Shown: positions 35,685 through 44,503 of the stretch, one piece after another
Numbering within the stretch: position 1 is the stretch's first letter
How the letters are laid out: every line of letters begins with the position of its first letter
From: Microbacterium sp. CBA3102
Lineage (GTDB): Bacteria > Actinomycetota > Actinomycetes > Actinomycetales > Microbacteriaceae
Assembly (NCBI RefSeq): GCF_007954505.1
Contig: NZ_CP042412.1
Location: 3,286,001 to 3,350,000 of the forward strand
Length of the DNA stretch: 64,000 nucleotides
Reading direction: 5' to 3'
Notes under the pieces: model-generated
Database searches by the model: none
Seen by the model: the letters and a program-made list of their open reading frames with translations, nothing else
Told to the model about the DNA's origin: nothing
Translations under genes and position numbers: made by a program

Positions 35685-36863
35685 TCAGAGCGCGATGGTG
35701 CAGTCGTCGAGGCTGCGGGGGAAGGAAGTCAACGGCTCGGCACCGGTGTCGGTCACGAGCATGCTGTCGCTGATGCGGTACCCGGCATGCCCCGGAACGT
35801 AGATGCCGGGCTCATTCGAGACGACCATGCCCGCTTCCAACAGCGTGGGATCGCCGTCCTCCAACCACGGAGCCTCGTGCATGCCGAGGCCGATTCCGTG
35901 TCCCTGGCGGTGGCGGATGAACTCGCCCAGACCCGCATCGCGGATCACGTCGAGGCACAGCCGGTTCGCCTCACTGCATTCGAGCCCGGCGCGGATGGTC
36001 TCGCGTCCACGCAACTGGGCCGCATGGATCGTGTCGTGATAGCGGCGTTGCTCCGCTGTGGGCTCGCCCAGCACGAAGGTGCGCTCGCCTTCGATGAAGC
36101 GACCACCGACTGCGCATCCCAGCGACAGCATGAAGGTGTCGCCGGCTTTGAGGCGGTTGACCGACGGAAGACCGTGGGGGAACGCGGAGTTCGCGCCCGA
36201 ATAGACGAGCCCACCGGCGAGCAGCGAGGCCACCACCACGTTGTGATGCTCGGCGTACATGATGCCCGTGCCTGCCGCGGTGACGTGACGTTCGAGCTCA
36301 GCCTCGGTCGGCAGGTCTCCCCCGGCGCCGATGGCCTCCGTCACCAGCGCCACACCGGCGTCGAGCATCCGATCGGTGATGCGAGCGGCCTCGCGGTGCA
36401 GCACGACTTCTTCGGGGAACTTCACGAAGCGGGTGCGGGTGACCAGGTCCGACCCGACGAGGTCTGCACCGGGCATCGCTTCCCGTGCAGCCACGAGTCG
36501 TGAATACGGCATGGTGGAGGTGAATCCCACCATGCCCCGCGGTGTGACCGCACGGGCCAGCACCTCGAACGGTGCGACGACTCCGGGGAACTCGAAGAAC
36601 GAGACCAGCTCCGCCCGGGAGGACTGGGACTGGGCGTACTCGCGCTCGAGCTCCGGCAGCAGCATGACGACCCTGCCCGTCGCTTCGAGCCAGACCGCCA
36701 CGGGGCGCTCGGACGGGTGGTGGAAGAAGCCGGTGAGGTACGCGATGTCCTCCGGGCTGTCGGTGAGGAACGCGTCGAAGCCTTCCTCGGCCATGCGCTC
36801 GCGCACGCGTGTCTGCACACGGTCGAAGAACTCGGGTGCGAGTCGCTGGTCGAACTCGGTCAT
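35685..36863 (-). CDS. M24 (Xaa-Pro peptidase-like) protein with degenerate metal site
   Basis: About 392 residues; ATG at 36863 follows AGGAG. The creatinase-like N-domain (to about residue 155) and pita-bread C-domain are complete. Family landmarks: YAEHHNVVVAS, FPHGLPSV, GHGIGLGMHEAPW (His present) and NEPGIYVPG (Glu present). The first Asp of the dinuclear site is Ser (MLSLG), the second is Glu (RFIEGERTF), and the last Glu is Ser (YRISDSML). Classic two-metal aminopeptidase activity is thus doubtful; a creatinase-like or otherwise altered hydrolase is possible. Fourth of the peptide-operon enzymes. Confidence 0.85.
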   Translation of the reverse strand: MTEFDQRLAPEFFDRVQTRVRERMAEEGFDAFLTDSPEDIAYLTGFFHHPSERPVAVWLEATGRVVMLLPELEREYAQSQSSRAELVSFFEFPGVVAPFEVLARAVTPRGMVGFTSTMPYSRLVAAREAMPGADLVGSDLVTRTRFVKFPEEVVLHREAARITDRMLDAGVALVTEAIGAGGDLPTEAELERHVTAAGTGIMYAEHHNVVVASLLAGGLVYSGANSAFPHGLPSVNRLKAGDTFMLSLGCAVGGRFIEGERTFVLGEPTAEQRRYHDTIHAAQLRGRETIRAGLECSEANRLCLDVIRDAGLGEFIRHRQGHGIGLGMHEAPWLEDGDPTLLEAGMVVSNEPGIYVPGHAGYRISDSMLVTDTGAEPLTSFPRSLDDCTIAL

Positions 36864-36872
36864 CACAGGCTC

Positions 36873-37772
36873 CTATCGGGCGAGGTGGCGCGGGTTGCGC
36901 GCGTCGTTGTAGGCGATCGAGAGCAGCGTGGCCGAGAGCACCAGGATCAGGATCGCGATCGAGGGGAAGAGCGTCAGCCACCAGGCGCTCACCATGGCAC
37001 CGGCCTGCTGTGCTTCGTAGAGGATGCGCCCCCAGGACCAGGTGGTCGGATCCCCGAGGCCCAGGAAGGCGAGTCCCGCCGCCGAGAGCACCGCCCGCGA
37101 CGCCGTCACGACCACCGAGACCACCACCACCGGTGTCACGGCGGGGAGGATGTGCTTCGTGATGATCCAGACCGGCGAGGTGGTCATCAGGCGCGAGGCA
37201 TCGACGTAGGGCAGCCCGACGACGGTCAGCGCCTGTGAACGCACGAGTCGGGTCACTTCCGGCCACGAGAACGCCGCGACGACGAAGATGATCGTCGACG
37301 TGCTCGGCCCCACGAGCGCGGCGATGAGGATCATGAGCGGCAGCACGGGCAGCGAGAGCGTCATGTCGACGATCACGCTGATGACACTGTCGAGCTTGCG
37401 GAAGTAGGCGCCGAGCACCGCGATGATCGTGCCGAAGACGATGGCGATCAGTGAGGCGGCGACCGCGACGAGCACGCTCTGCTGCGTGCCCCAGATCACT
37501 TCGGAGAACACGTCGCGCCCGAGGGCGTCGGTGCCGAACCAATGGTCGCCGCTCGGCGGCCGCAGCACGTCGGGGCCGTAGCTGGCCGGATAGGGCGCGA
37601 TCAGCGGAGCAGCGAGCGCGACGATGACGAGCAGGATCAGAAGGCCGAGCGAGATCATCCCGAGCGGGTCACGGCGGAACGCGCGCCAGGTGTGCGCGCT
37701 CGCCCGTTCGCTGCCCGTGGCGGTCGGTTCACTCGGTGCGAGGGTCTCGGAGGAGGGCATCGGAGCGGTCAT
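36873..37772 (-). CDS. Dipeptide-type ABC transporter permease, DppC-like
   Basis: 299 residues from ATG at 37772, overlapping the DppB-like stop as ATGA. N-terminal cytoplasmic extension with FRRDPLGMISLGLLILL, then the OppC/DppC periplasmic segment HWFGTDALGRDVFSEVIWG and six membrane helices. The EAA loop reads ASRLMTTSPVWIITKHILP, the contact to the ATPase. It imports peptides together with the other operon products and the divergent ATPase. Confidence 0.93.
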   Translation of the reverse strand: MTAPMPSSETLAPSEPTATGSERASAHTWRAFRRDPLGMISLGLLILLVIVALAAPLIAPYPASYGPDVLRPPSGDHWFGTDALGRDVFSEVIWGTQQSVLVAVAASLIAIVFGTIIAVLGAYFRKLDSVISVIVDMTLSLPVLPLMILIAALVGPSTSTIIFVVAAFSWPEVTRLVRSQALTVVGLPYVDASRLMTTSPVWIITKHILPAVTPVVVVSVVVTASRAVLSAAGLAFLGLGDPTTWSWGRILYEAQQAGAMVSAWWLTLFPSIAILILVLSATLLSIAYNDARNPRHLAR

Positions 37773-38731
37773 GAGGTCTTCACTCTCGGGTCCAGGTAGC
37801 CGTAGATGATGTCGGTGATCGTGTTCGCGACCACGACGGTGATGGCGAGCATGAGGAAGGCCCCTTGCAGCACGGGGAAGTCGAGCTGGGTGACCGCCTC
37901 GTAGATGCCACGGCCGATACCGGGGTAGGCGAAGACGGTCTCGGTGAGCACCGCGCCCCCGACCAGGAATCCGAGCTGCAGGCCGATCAGCGTGGTCGTG
38001 GGAAGCAGCGCATTGCGCAGCGCGTGCTTCCAGAGAATGCGGCTGCCGCGGATGCCGTTCGCCTTGGCCAGGAGGATGTAGTCCTCCCCGAGGGTCTCGA
38101 TGAGCGTCGACCGCATGGTGAGCACGTAGGAGCCGACTTGGATGAGCATGAGTGACACAGCGGGGAGGACGAGGTGCTGCGCGACGCTGAGGTACCAATC
38201 GAACCCGTAGGTGTTGTTGGTGTAGGCACCGCCGATCGGGAACCAGCCGAGGTTCAGCCCGAACACGAACAGCAGGAGGATCGCGACACTGGGGACGAAC
38301 AGCGACTGTCCCGTGACCCCGACGACCTGCACGGCCCTGTCGATGAACCGTCCCTTGTGGGAGGCGGCGGCGACACCGAGCGGCACGCCGATGACGATGG
38401 TGAGCACCAAGGCTGTGACGGTCAGGAGCAGCGTCCACGGCAGCCGTTGCAGGAGCACGTCGGTCACCGGGATCGACTGCGTGAACGAGATTCCGAGGTT
38501 GCCCTGCAACAGCTGCCACATGTAGAGCCCGTACTGCACGATCAGGGGCTGGTCCAGCCCGTACTGCTCGAGGATGGTCGCCCGGATGTCGTCCGTCATG
38601 TTCGGGCTCGCCAGCGCCAGCGCCGGGTCGCCGGGGAGCAGACGCAGGAGCAGGAACGTCACGGTCACGGCGAACCAGATCGTGAGCAGACCTCGACCTG
38701 CGCGACGGAGAATGAACGATGCTCGGGACAC
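37769..38731 (-). CDS. Dipeptide-type ABC transporter permease, DppB-like
   Basis: 320 residues. GTG at 38731 has a GAGGAAGG binding site eight bases upstream; the longer frame to 38848 would overlap the binding-protein gene and is rejected. Family marks: TVTFLLLRLLPGDPA, YGLYMWQLLQGNLGISFTQ, and the EAA loop YILLAKANGIRGSRILWKH. Six membrane helices. It lies 32 bases after the binding-protein gene. Confidence 0.93.
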   Translation of the reverse strand: MSRASFILRRAGRGLLTIWFAVTVTFLLLRLLPGDPALALASPNMTDDIRATILEQYGLDQPLIVQYGLYMWQLLQGNLGISFTQSIPVTDVLLQRLPWTLLLTVTALVLTIVIGVPLGVAAASHKGRFIDRAVQVVGVTGQSLFVPSVAILLLFVFGLNLGWFPIGGAYTNNTYGFDWYLSVAQHLVLPAVSLMLIQVGSYVLTMRSTLIETLGEDYILLAKANGIRGSRILWKHALRNALLPTTTLIGLQLGFLVGGAVLTETVFAYPGIGRGIYEAVTQLDFPVLQGAFLMLAITVVVANTITDIIYGYLDPRVKTS

Positions 38732-38763
38732 CCGGGCGACCTTCCTCGAGAGTGCAGTGGTGG

Positions 38764-40383
38764 TTACTCGACCGGGTACGCGCTCGCGAGCGAGAGCGGG
38801 TTCACGATCGAGAGCAGTTCGCTCGGCTTCGAGATGAAGCCGGCCCATTCATCGCTGGCCGCGAAGAACAGATTCTGCGTGTACATGATGTTGTCGTAGA
38901 CCTGCTCGTGCACGATCTTGTTCGCCTCGCGCATGATCGAGATCTTCTCGTCTTCATCGAAGGTGACCATGCCCTCCTCGATCAGCGCGTTGAGGTCGGG
39001 GTCGTCCACGTGGGTGTAGTTGATCGCTCCGCCGGGGAGATACGAGAGCGCGAAGTTCGTCACCGGGTCGTCCATGATGGCGAAGTTGCCCGCATAGATG
39101 TCGTAGTCCCCCTCATTGGTCATCGAGAGGTAGGTGTTGCGCTCCGTGCCCTGCAGCTCGATCGTGATGCCGGCTTCCGCCGCGCTGTCCTTCACCATCT
39201 GCGCCCACTGGCTGGTCACGCTGTCCTGCAGCGAGTAGATCAGCCGGAACGAGAGGGGGAACTTGCCGCTCGCGTCCGCCGTGTAGCCGGCCTTCTCCAT
39301 GAGGGAGCGTGACTTCTCGGGATCGAACTCGTACTCCTTCACCGAGTCGTCGTAGTACTTCGCGAGCACCGGCATCAGCGCACTCGAACCCGTCGAGACG
39401 GCCTGCCCCTGGAGCACCACGGTGCGGATCGCGTCGTAGTCGACCGCGTGGGCGAGCGCCTGGCGCACCTCGGTCTTCGCGAGATCGGGCTTGTCCATGT
39501 TGTAGACCAGGTGGGCGTACCCGAGTCCCGGCGCCTCGATGACCTGCAGGCCGTCGGTGCTGCTGAGCTGTTCGACCTGCGCCGGCGGCAACGCGTTCGC
39601 GATCACGTCGATCTCGCCGCTCTGCAGCGCCAGGATCTCGGTGTTCACGTCGGGATACACGCGGTACACGACCTCTGCGGGTCCGGGCACTCCGCCCTCG
39701 ACGAGCGGATAGTCCTCCACGCGCTCCAGGGTGTAGTGCTGGCCGACCTGGAAGTCGCTCATGATGAAGGGCCCCATGCCGACCCAGCCGCCGTCGCTGC
39801 CGTCGTTCGCGAACTCCGCGATCGACCCCTGCGGCTCGAACACGTGCTGCGGAACGACGACACCCCAGAACCCGATCTCCTCGATGATCGACGAGTCCGG
39901 CTGGGTGAGCGAGAGCTCGACCCTCGTGTCCGATACGGCGGTCGCGGTGTCGAGGTTGCCCAGCTGTCCGTAGAACGTGCCGGGTGCCTGGTCGCGCTTG
40001 ACGGCGTTGAGCGTCCACGCGACATCCTCGGCGGTCAGGGGCTCGCCGTCGCTCCAGGTCAGGTCGTCGCGGATCTCGTAGAAGCCGGTGGTGTCATCCA
40101 CGTAGCCCCAGTCGGTGGCGACATGCGCTTCCTTGGTGCCGTCGTCACTGATGCTCAGCAGATGCGGATACATCAGGTTCGTGATCCACGAGTCCGTGCG
40201 GCTGTTGCCGAGGACCGGATTGAAGTTCACGACGTCCGTCGTCGTGCCGATGCTGATCGTCTCCTCGCTGGGGCCGGAGGAGCCGGACGACTCCCCCGGT
40301 TCCGGCGCAGACGGGGCGCACGCGGCGAGACCGACGGCGAGAGCCGCGGCCGCACCGAGGGCGAGGAACTTGCTGTACTTCAT
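38764..40383 (-). CDS. Peptide-binding lipoprotein of the ABC transporter (SBP family 5)
   Basis: 539 residues from ATG at 40383. Lipobox LAACAPS after a typical signal peptide. Solute-binding family 5 features: TTDVVNFNPVLGNSRTD, DLTWSDGEPLTAEDVAWTLN, LERVEDYPL, EVRQALAHAVDYDAI, and a C-terminal dumb-bell fold. It captures peptides outside the membrane for the DppB/DppC-like permeases. Its ATG overlaps the dipeptidase stop (ATGA). Confidence 0.94.
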   Translation of the reverse strand: MKYSKFLALGAAAALAVGLAACAPSAPEPGESSGSSGPSEETISIGTTTDVVNFNPVLGNSRTDSWITNLMYPHLLSISDDGTKEAHVATDWGYVDDTTGFYEIRDDLTWSDGEPLTAEDVAWTLNAVKRDQAPGTFYGQLGNLDTATAVSDTRVELSLTQPDSSIIEEIGFWGVVVPQHVFEPQGSIAEFANDGSDGGWVGMGPFIMSDFQVGQHYTLERVEDYPLVEGGVPGPAEVVYRVYPDVNTEILALQSGEIDVIANALPPAQVEQLSSTDGLQVIEAPGLGYAHLVYNMDKPDLAKTEVRQALAHAVDYDAIRTVVLQGQAVSTGSSALMPVLAKYYDDSVKEYEFDPEKSRSLMEKAGYTADASGKFPLSFRLIYSLQDSVTSQWAQMVKDSAAEAGITIELQGTERNTYLSMTNEGDYDIYAGNFAIMDDPVTNFALSYLPGGAINYTHVDDPDLNALIEEGMVTFDEDEKISIMREANKIVHEQVYDNIMYTQNLFFAASDEWAGFISKPSELLSIVNPLSLASAYPVE

Positions 40384-41588
40384 CAGACCCAGACCTCCTC
40401 GAGTACGCGCAGGGTGTTCCCTCCGACGACGGCGCGAATCTCGTCGTCGGAGTAGTCGTGCTTCACGAGCCAGCCGATGATGTTGTAGAAGGCCTCGGCC
40501 GGGTTCTCGATGCCGTCGACGTACGGCTGCTTCTCGTAGTCGACGTTGGCGTGCGCCTGTCCGAGCGACAGGTTCGACGAGAACGCGTCGTGCAGGCCCA
40601 CGTGATCGCCGAACAGCGTGTCGGGACCGAAGCTGACGTGCTCGAGGCCCACCAGGTCGACGCAGTACTGGAAGTGATCCATGACCGACTCCAGCGAGTG
40701 CCGCGGGTGCTGGGGCGAGATCGTCGTGTGCGGGGCCGCCTCGATACCGATCACGCCGCCGCGCTTCGCGCACTCGATGATCGTCTCATCGGTCTTCATG
40801 CGGTTCGTCGGCCACAGCCCGCGCGCACCGGCATGTGTGATGAACACCGGCTTGGTGGAGTGGGCGATCACGTCGAGGCACGTCTGGTCTCCGGAGTGGG
40901 AGATGTCGATCGCGATGCCGAGCTTGTTCATCCGCTCGACGGCGCGCTCGCCGAAGTACGTCAGACCGCCGTCGCCGCGCTCCTTGAGCCCACCGCCGAG
41001 CATGTTCGCCTCGGAATAGGCGATGCCCATCTGACGCACGCCGAAGCCGTAGAGGACGTCGAGGCGGTCGACCTCGTTCTCGATCATCGTCGAGGCCTCG
41101 AGAGCGAAGATGTGTGCGACACGGCCGGTCTCAGCGGCGTGGCGGATGTCCTTGATCGACTCGGCCTTGATCACGAAGTCCTGGTGCGCGAGGTCGGCCA
41201 TGCGCACACCGAGGTCGAACAGCACGTCCTGGTACTTCCATCCGGCGTCACTGGAGATGCAGCAGGTGCCGTCCATGCCGTTGTCGAACACGGCCGTGAG
41301 ACCCGAGCGGGCCAGGCCCTGGTAGGCGGTGGGTTCGCGGCCCTGGCGGATGTGGTCGCGCAGCTCGCCCATGTCCTCGGGGAACACCTGCACATGCTCG
41401 TGCAGGGAGATCACGGTCTCCTCGCGGAGCAGACGCTCGGTGCGTTCCTGCTGGGCGTCGCTCAGCCCGAGGTCATACGCCGGCACGCGGCCGATCTGCG
41501 GGGCGTAGCGGAACTCGCGGTAGTCCTTGCCGGCTTCGAGATAGTCGTACGCGGTGTAGCCGGTATACCGGCCAGCTTGTTCGAGCAC
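40383..41588 (-). CDS. M19 family membrane-dipeptidase-like peptidase
   Basis: 401 residues from GTG at 41588, with AAGGAG seven bases upstream; the frame continues to 41681 but without a binding site. Family landmarks: VISLHEHVQVF (first metal site; the usual H-x-D is H-x-H here), ALEASTMIEN (bridging Glu), IDISHSGDQTCLDVI and FITHAGARGLWPTNRM (metal-binding His), and HVSFGPDTLFGDHVG. Dipeptidases of this family split dipeptides, including ones with D-residues. As first gene of the operon with no signal peptide, it is probably cytoplasmic and processes the imported dipeptides. Confidence 0.88.
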   Translation of the reverse strand: MLEQAGRYTGYTAYDYLEAGKDYREFRYAPQIGRVPAYDLGLSDAQQERTERLLREETVISLHEHVQVFPEDMGELRDHIRQGREPTAYQGLARSGLTAVFDNGMDGTCCISSDAGWKYQDVLFDLGVRMADLAHQDFVIKAESIKDIRHAAETGRVAHIFALEASTMIENEVDRLDVLYGFGVRQMGIAYSEANMLGGGLKERGDGGLTYFGERAVERMNKLGIAIDISHSGDQTCLDVIAHSTKPVFITHAGARGLWPTNRMKTDETIIECAKRGGVIGIEAAPHTTISPQHPRHSLESVMDHFQYCVDLVGLEHVSFGPDTLFGDHVGLHDAFSSNLSLGQAHANVDYEKQPYVDGIENPAEAFYNIIGWLVKHDYSDDEIRAVVGGNTLRVLEEVWV

Positions 41589-41652
41589 GAATGCGCTCCT
41601 TCGGTTCGATGATGCGGGTGCCACTCCCGATCGACGAGCGGGAGATTCCTCG

Positions 41653-41681
41653 AATCTGGAGGAATTCGGCATAGAAGTCAA
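41653..41681 (-). promoter_or_regulatory. Putative promoter of the peptide operon
   Basis: Minus-strand TTGACT (41681-41676) and CAGATT (41658-41653) with a 17-base spacer. ATTCCTC/GAGGAAT inverted repeats (41645-41651 and 41659-41665) overlap the -10 box. Pattern match only. Confidence 0.55.
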
Positions 41682-41700
41682 CCCTGGTGATTATCTTCGG

Positions 41701-41730
41701 CTGAAATGTTTCCTGTTCGAAACATTTCAG
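41701..41730. promoter_or_regulatory. 12-bp-arm palindromic operator between divergent peptide genes
   Basis: CTGAAATGTTTC (41701-41712), spacer CTGTTC, GAAACATTTCAG (41719-41730): perfect arms. It sits upstream of the peptide-operon promoter and 15 bases before the first possible start codon of the divergent ATPase gene, so one bound dimer could control both. The operon's own Lrp/AsnC protein is the first candidate binder; a GntR or RpiR protein encoded elsewhere is the alternative. Confidence 0.75.
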
Positions 41731-41745
41731 AGCCAGGATGCTGGC

Positions 41746-43413
41746 ATGATGGCATCCATGGAGAACACATCCGCCCCCCAGAACGCCGTGGTCCTGGACG
41801 TGAAGGGACTCACCGTCACCCTCACCGGCGAGGGACGCCGCCACCGCGTGGTCGACGACATCGATCTCGTCGTGCGACGCGGCGAGGTGTTCGCGCTGCT
41901 CGGCGAGTCGGGCTCGGGCAAGTCGATGACCGCACGCGCGATCATGGGACTCCTCGACGACGGAGACGTCGAGGCATCGACCATGTCGCTGAGCGGAACC
42001 GACCTCCTCTCCCTCTCCGCCGAGCAGCATCGACGCCTGCGTGGCGTGCGCGTCAGCCTGGTCATGCAGGATGCCCTTTCCGCTTTGAACCCGGTCCTCA
42101 GCATCGGCGACCAGATCATCGACCTCATCCGCGCTCATCGCAGCATCGGCCGCCGCGCTGCCGAAGCACGCGCGGTCGAGCTGCTGACCCTCGTCGGTAT
42201 CCCCACCCCCGACAAGCGCGTGCACGACTATCCGCACCAGTTCTCCGGCGGTCAGCGCCAGCGCATCCTGATCGCCATGGCGATCGCACTGGATCCTGAT
42301 CTCATCATCGCGGATGAACCGACGACCGCGCTCGATGTGACGGTGCAGGCGCAGATCCTCGACCTGCTGCTCTCCTTGCGCGAGCGGCTGGGGATGGGCA
42401 TCCTGCTCATCACGCACGATCTCGGTGTGGTGATGGAGGTCGCCGATCAGGTCGCGGTCATGCGCACGGGACGCATCGTGGAGTCAGGGTCCGCCGATGA
42501 GGTGCTGACGAAACCTCAGCACCCGTACACGGCGCAGTTGCTGAACTCGATGCCGCGGGATGTGAGCGCCGCCGCAGATGACGACGGTGGCGCCCCCATC
42601 CTCGAAGGACGTGGCCTGGAGCGCACGTTCCGCTCGGGCAGTGGTCGCCGCGCGCATCGCGTCGCCGCGGTCGCCGGTGTCGATCTCGAGCTCCGACAGG
42701 GCGAGATCCTGGCGGTCGTCGGCGAATCAGGCAGTGGCAAGTCCACACTGGCGCGCATGCTCGTGGGGCTGGATTCCCCGGACGCGGGCACCCTGCGCTA
42801 CCGCGATCAGGACGTGACCAAGGGACGACTGCGCGACCGGAAGATCCTGCGACGCGGAGTGCAGATGGTGTTCCAAGACCCGTACCTGTCGCTGAATCCG
42901 CGGATGACCGTGCAGCAGATCATCGCAGAACCACTCGCCGCCACTCATGCCGGAACACCGGCGACCCGACGTGCGCGAGTCGCAGAGCTGCTCGAACTCG
43001 TGGGCCTGACTCCGGAGATGGGCTCGCGATTCCCCCACCAGTTCTCGGGCGGTCAACGTCAGCGGATCGGTATCGCGAGGGCGCTCGCCCTCGACCCCGA
43101 CGTCCTGGTGTGCGACGAACCGGTGTCTGCACTGGATGTCTCGATCCGCGCGCAGATCATCGACCTGCTGTGCGACCTGCGTGAACGGCTGGGCATGTCG
43201 ATCGTCTTCATCGCACACGACCTCTCGCTCGTGCGTCACATCGCCGATCGCGTCGCGGTGATGTACCTGGGCAACCTGGTCGAGATCGGAGACACAGAAG
43301 AGGTCTACCGTCGTCCCGAGCACCCGTACACGCGGTCGCTCCTTTCGGCGATCCCCCCGCAGACGCGCGCCGATCGCGGCATGCTCGCCCGCCGCACACG
43401 ACTGACGGCCTGA
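41746..43413 (+). CDS. Fused two-domain ABC transporter ATPase (DppD-DppF type)
   Basis: 555 residues from ATG at 41746; ATG 41758 is an alternative. Two full ATPases in tandem. Domain 1 has Walker [15 protein letters not shown] signature [10 protein letters not shown], Walker [13 protein letters not shown]. Domain 2 has [37 protein letters not shown]. Each ends with the oligopeptide-type HPYT segment. It powers the divergently encoded permeases, which lack any other ATPase nearby. A 333-base shared control region is not present; the gap is 157 bases with the palindrome. Confidence 0.95.
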   Translation: MMASMENTSAPQNAVVLDVKGLTVTLTGEGRRHRVVDDIDLVVRRGEVFALLGESGSGKSMTARAIMGLLDDGDVEASTMSLSGTDLLSLSAEQHRRLRGVRVSLVMQDALSALNPVLSIGDQIIDLIRAHRSIGRRAAEARAVELLTLVGIPTPDKRVHDYPHQFSGGQRQRILIAMAIALDPDLIIADEPTTALDVTVQAQILDLLLSLRERLGMGILLITHDLGVVMEVADQVAVMRTGRIVESGSADEVLTKPQHPYTAQLLNSMPRDVSAAADDDGGAPILEGRGLERTFRSGSGRRAHRVAAVAGVDLELRQGEILAVVGESGSGKSTLARMLVGLDSPDAGTLRYRDQDVTKGRLRDRKILRRGVQMVFQDPYLSLNPRMTVQQIIAEPLAATHAGTPATRRARVAELLELVGLTPEMGSRFPHQFSGGQRQRIGIARALALDPDVLVCDEPVSALDVSIRAQIIDLLCDLRERLGMSIVFIAHDLSLVRHIADRVAVMYLGNLVEIGDTEEVYRRPEHPYTRSLLSAIPPQTRADRGMLARRTRLTA

Positions 43414-43431
43414 CCCCGACCCAGCGCCGGG

Positions 43432-44121
43432 TCAGCGGCTCGGTCGCACCGTGAGGTCGGTGATCTCCGCGTCGCGCGGGAGGTCGAGTGCGGTCAGGAT
43501 CGTCGTGGCGACGGACTCCGGCGTGATGAAACGCTCGGCATCGTAGTCCTGCCCCTCCTGCTGATGCACGCGCTCCTGCATCGGGGTGGCCGTGCGCCCC
43601 GGGTAGATCGACGTGACGCGAACGCCGTGCTGCGCCTCTTCGGCCCGCAGCGCATCAGCGAGAGCGCGGAGCCCATGCTTCGACGCCGCATAGGCGGACC
43701 AGCCGGCGTGGGCGCGGAGGCCCGCACCGGAGTTCACGAACACGATCTGCCCCTGCGACACACGGAGGACCGGAAGCAGGAGACGTGTGAGCTCGGCGGG
43801 CGCGACGAGGTTCACCGCGAGCTGCTGCTCCCAGAGCGCGGGCGGCAGGTCGGCCACCGCGCCGAGATCGACGACTCCGGCGACATGGATCAGTGAGTCG
43901 ATGCGATCCGGGAGCTGCTGCTTCGAGAGCGCCCACGACAGACGGCCCGGTTGCGCGAGGTCGCCGACGAGCACACGAACACCCGGTAGCGCCTCCGCGA
44001 CCTCCCGGGCACGCCCGGCGTCGCGCACGACGGCGACCACGTCATCCCCGCGATCTCGAAGACGACGGGCGAGGACCGCTCCGATGCCGGACCCTGCACC
44101 GGTGATGAGGTGCGTGGGCAT
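43432..44121 (-). CDS. Short-chain dehydrogenase/reductase
   Basis: 229 residues from ATG at 44121. Nucleotide motif TGAGSGIGAVLARRL, HVAGVVDLGAVAD (NAG-like), Ser in FVNSGAG and the active pair Tyr-x3-Lys in YAASKHGLRAL. Classical NAD(P)-dependent SDR; substrate unknown. Its start lies one base downstream of the rsfS stop, so it is the last gene of the nadD - rsfS transcript. Confidence 0.9.
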   Translation of the reverse strand: MPTHLITGAGSGIGAVLARRLRDRGDDVVAVVRDAGRAREVAEALPGVRVLVGDLAQPGRLSWALSKQQLPDRIDSLIHVAGVVDLGAVADLPPALWEQQLAVNLVAPAELTRLLLPVLRVSQGQIVFVNSGAGLRAHAGWSAYAASKHGLRALADALRAEEAQHGVRVTSIYPGRTATPMQERVHQQEGQDYDAERFITPESVATTILTALDLPRDAEITDLTVRPSR

Positions 44122-44122
44122 G

Positions 44123-44503
44123 TCAGCTGGCGTCTGCGGCGGGCTCGACCACGTCGATCGGAACGACGGGGCAATCCTTCCAGAGACGCTCGAGGCCGTA
44201 ATACACGCGCTCTTCCTGGTGGAAGACGTGCACGATCAGGTCTCCGAAGTCCAGCAGGACCCACCGGGCCTCCGCACGACCCTCGCGACGGACACGCTTG
44301 TGCCCCGACTCGATCAGTCGGTCTTCGATCTCATCGGCGATAGCGGCGACGTTCCGCTCACTGTTCCCGGTGACGAGAAGGAAGATGTCGACGAGCGGGA
44401 GGGGCTCGGAGACGTTGAGCGCGACGAGGTCCTCACCGCCCTTGTCGACGGCGGCTTGTGCGGCGAGGCGCAGCATCTCTTCGGCAGTTTCAGGTGATTG
44501 CAT
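44123..44503 (-). CDS. rsfS: Ribosome silencing factor RsfS
   Basis: 126 residues from ATG at 44503, which overlaps the upstream TGA as TGATG. Family core: KGGEDLVALNVSEPLPLVDI, FLLVTGNSERNVAAIADEIE, and ARWVLLDFGDLIVHVFHQEER. RsfS binds ribosomal protein L14 and blocks 30S-50S joining under starvation. The neighbourhood nadD - rsfS is widely conserved in bacteria. Confidence 0.95.
   Translation of the reverse strand: MQSPETAEEMLRLAAQAAVDKGGEDLVALNVSEPLPLVDIFLLVTGNSERNVAAIADEIEDRLIESGHKRVRREGRAEARWVLLDFGDLIVHVFHQEERVYYGLERLWKDCPVVPIDVVEPAADAS

Noticed and set aside
38732..38848. Upstream start for the DppB-like permease
   Set aside because: Would overlap the binding-protein gene; GTG at 38731 has a good binding site.
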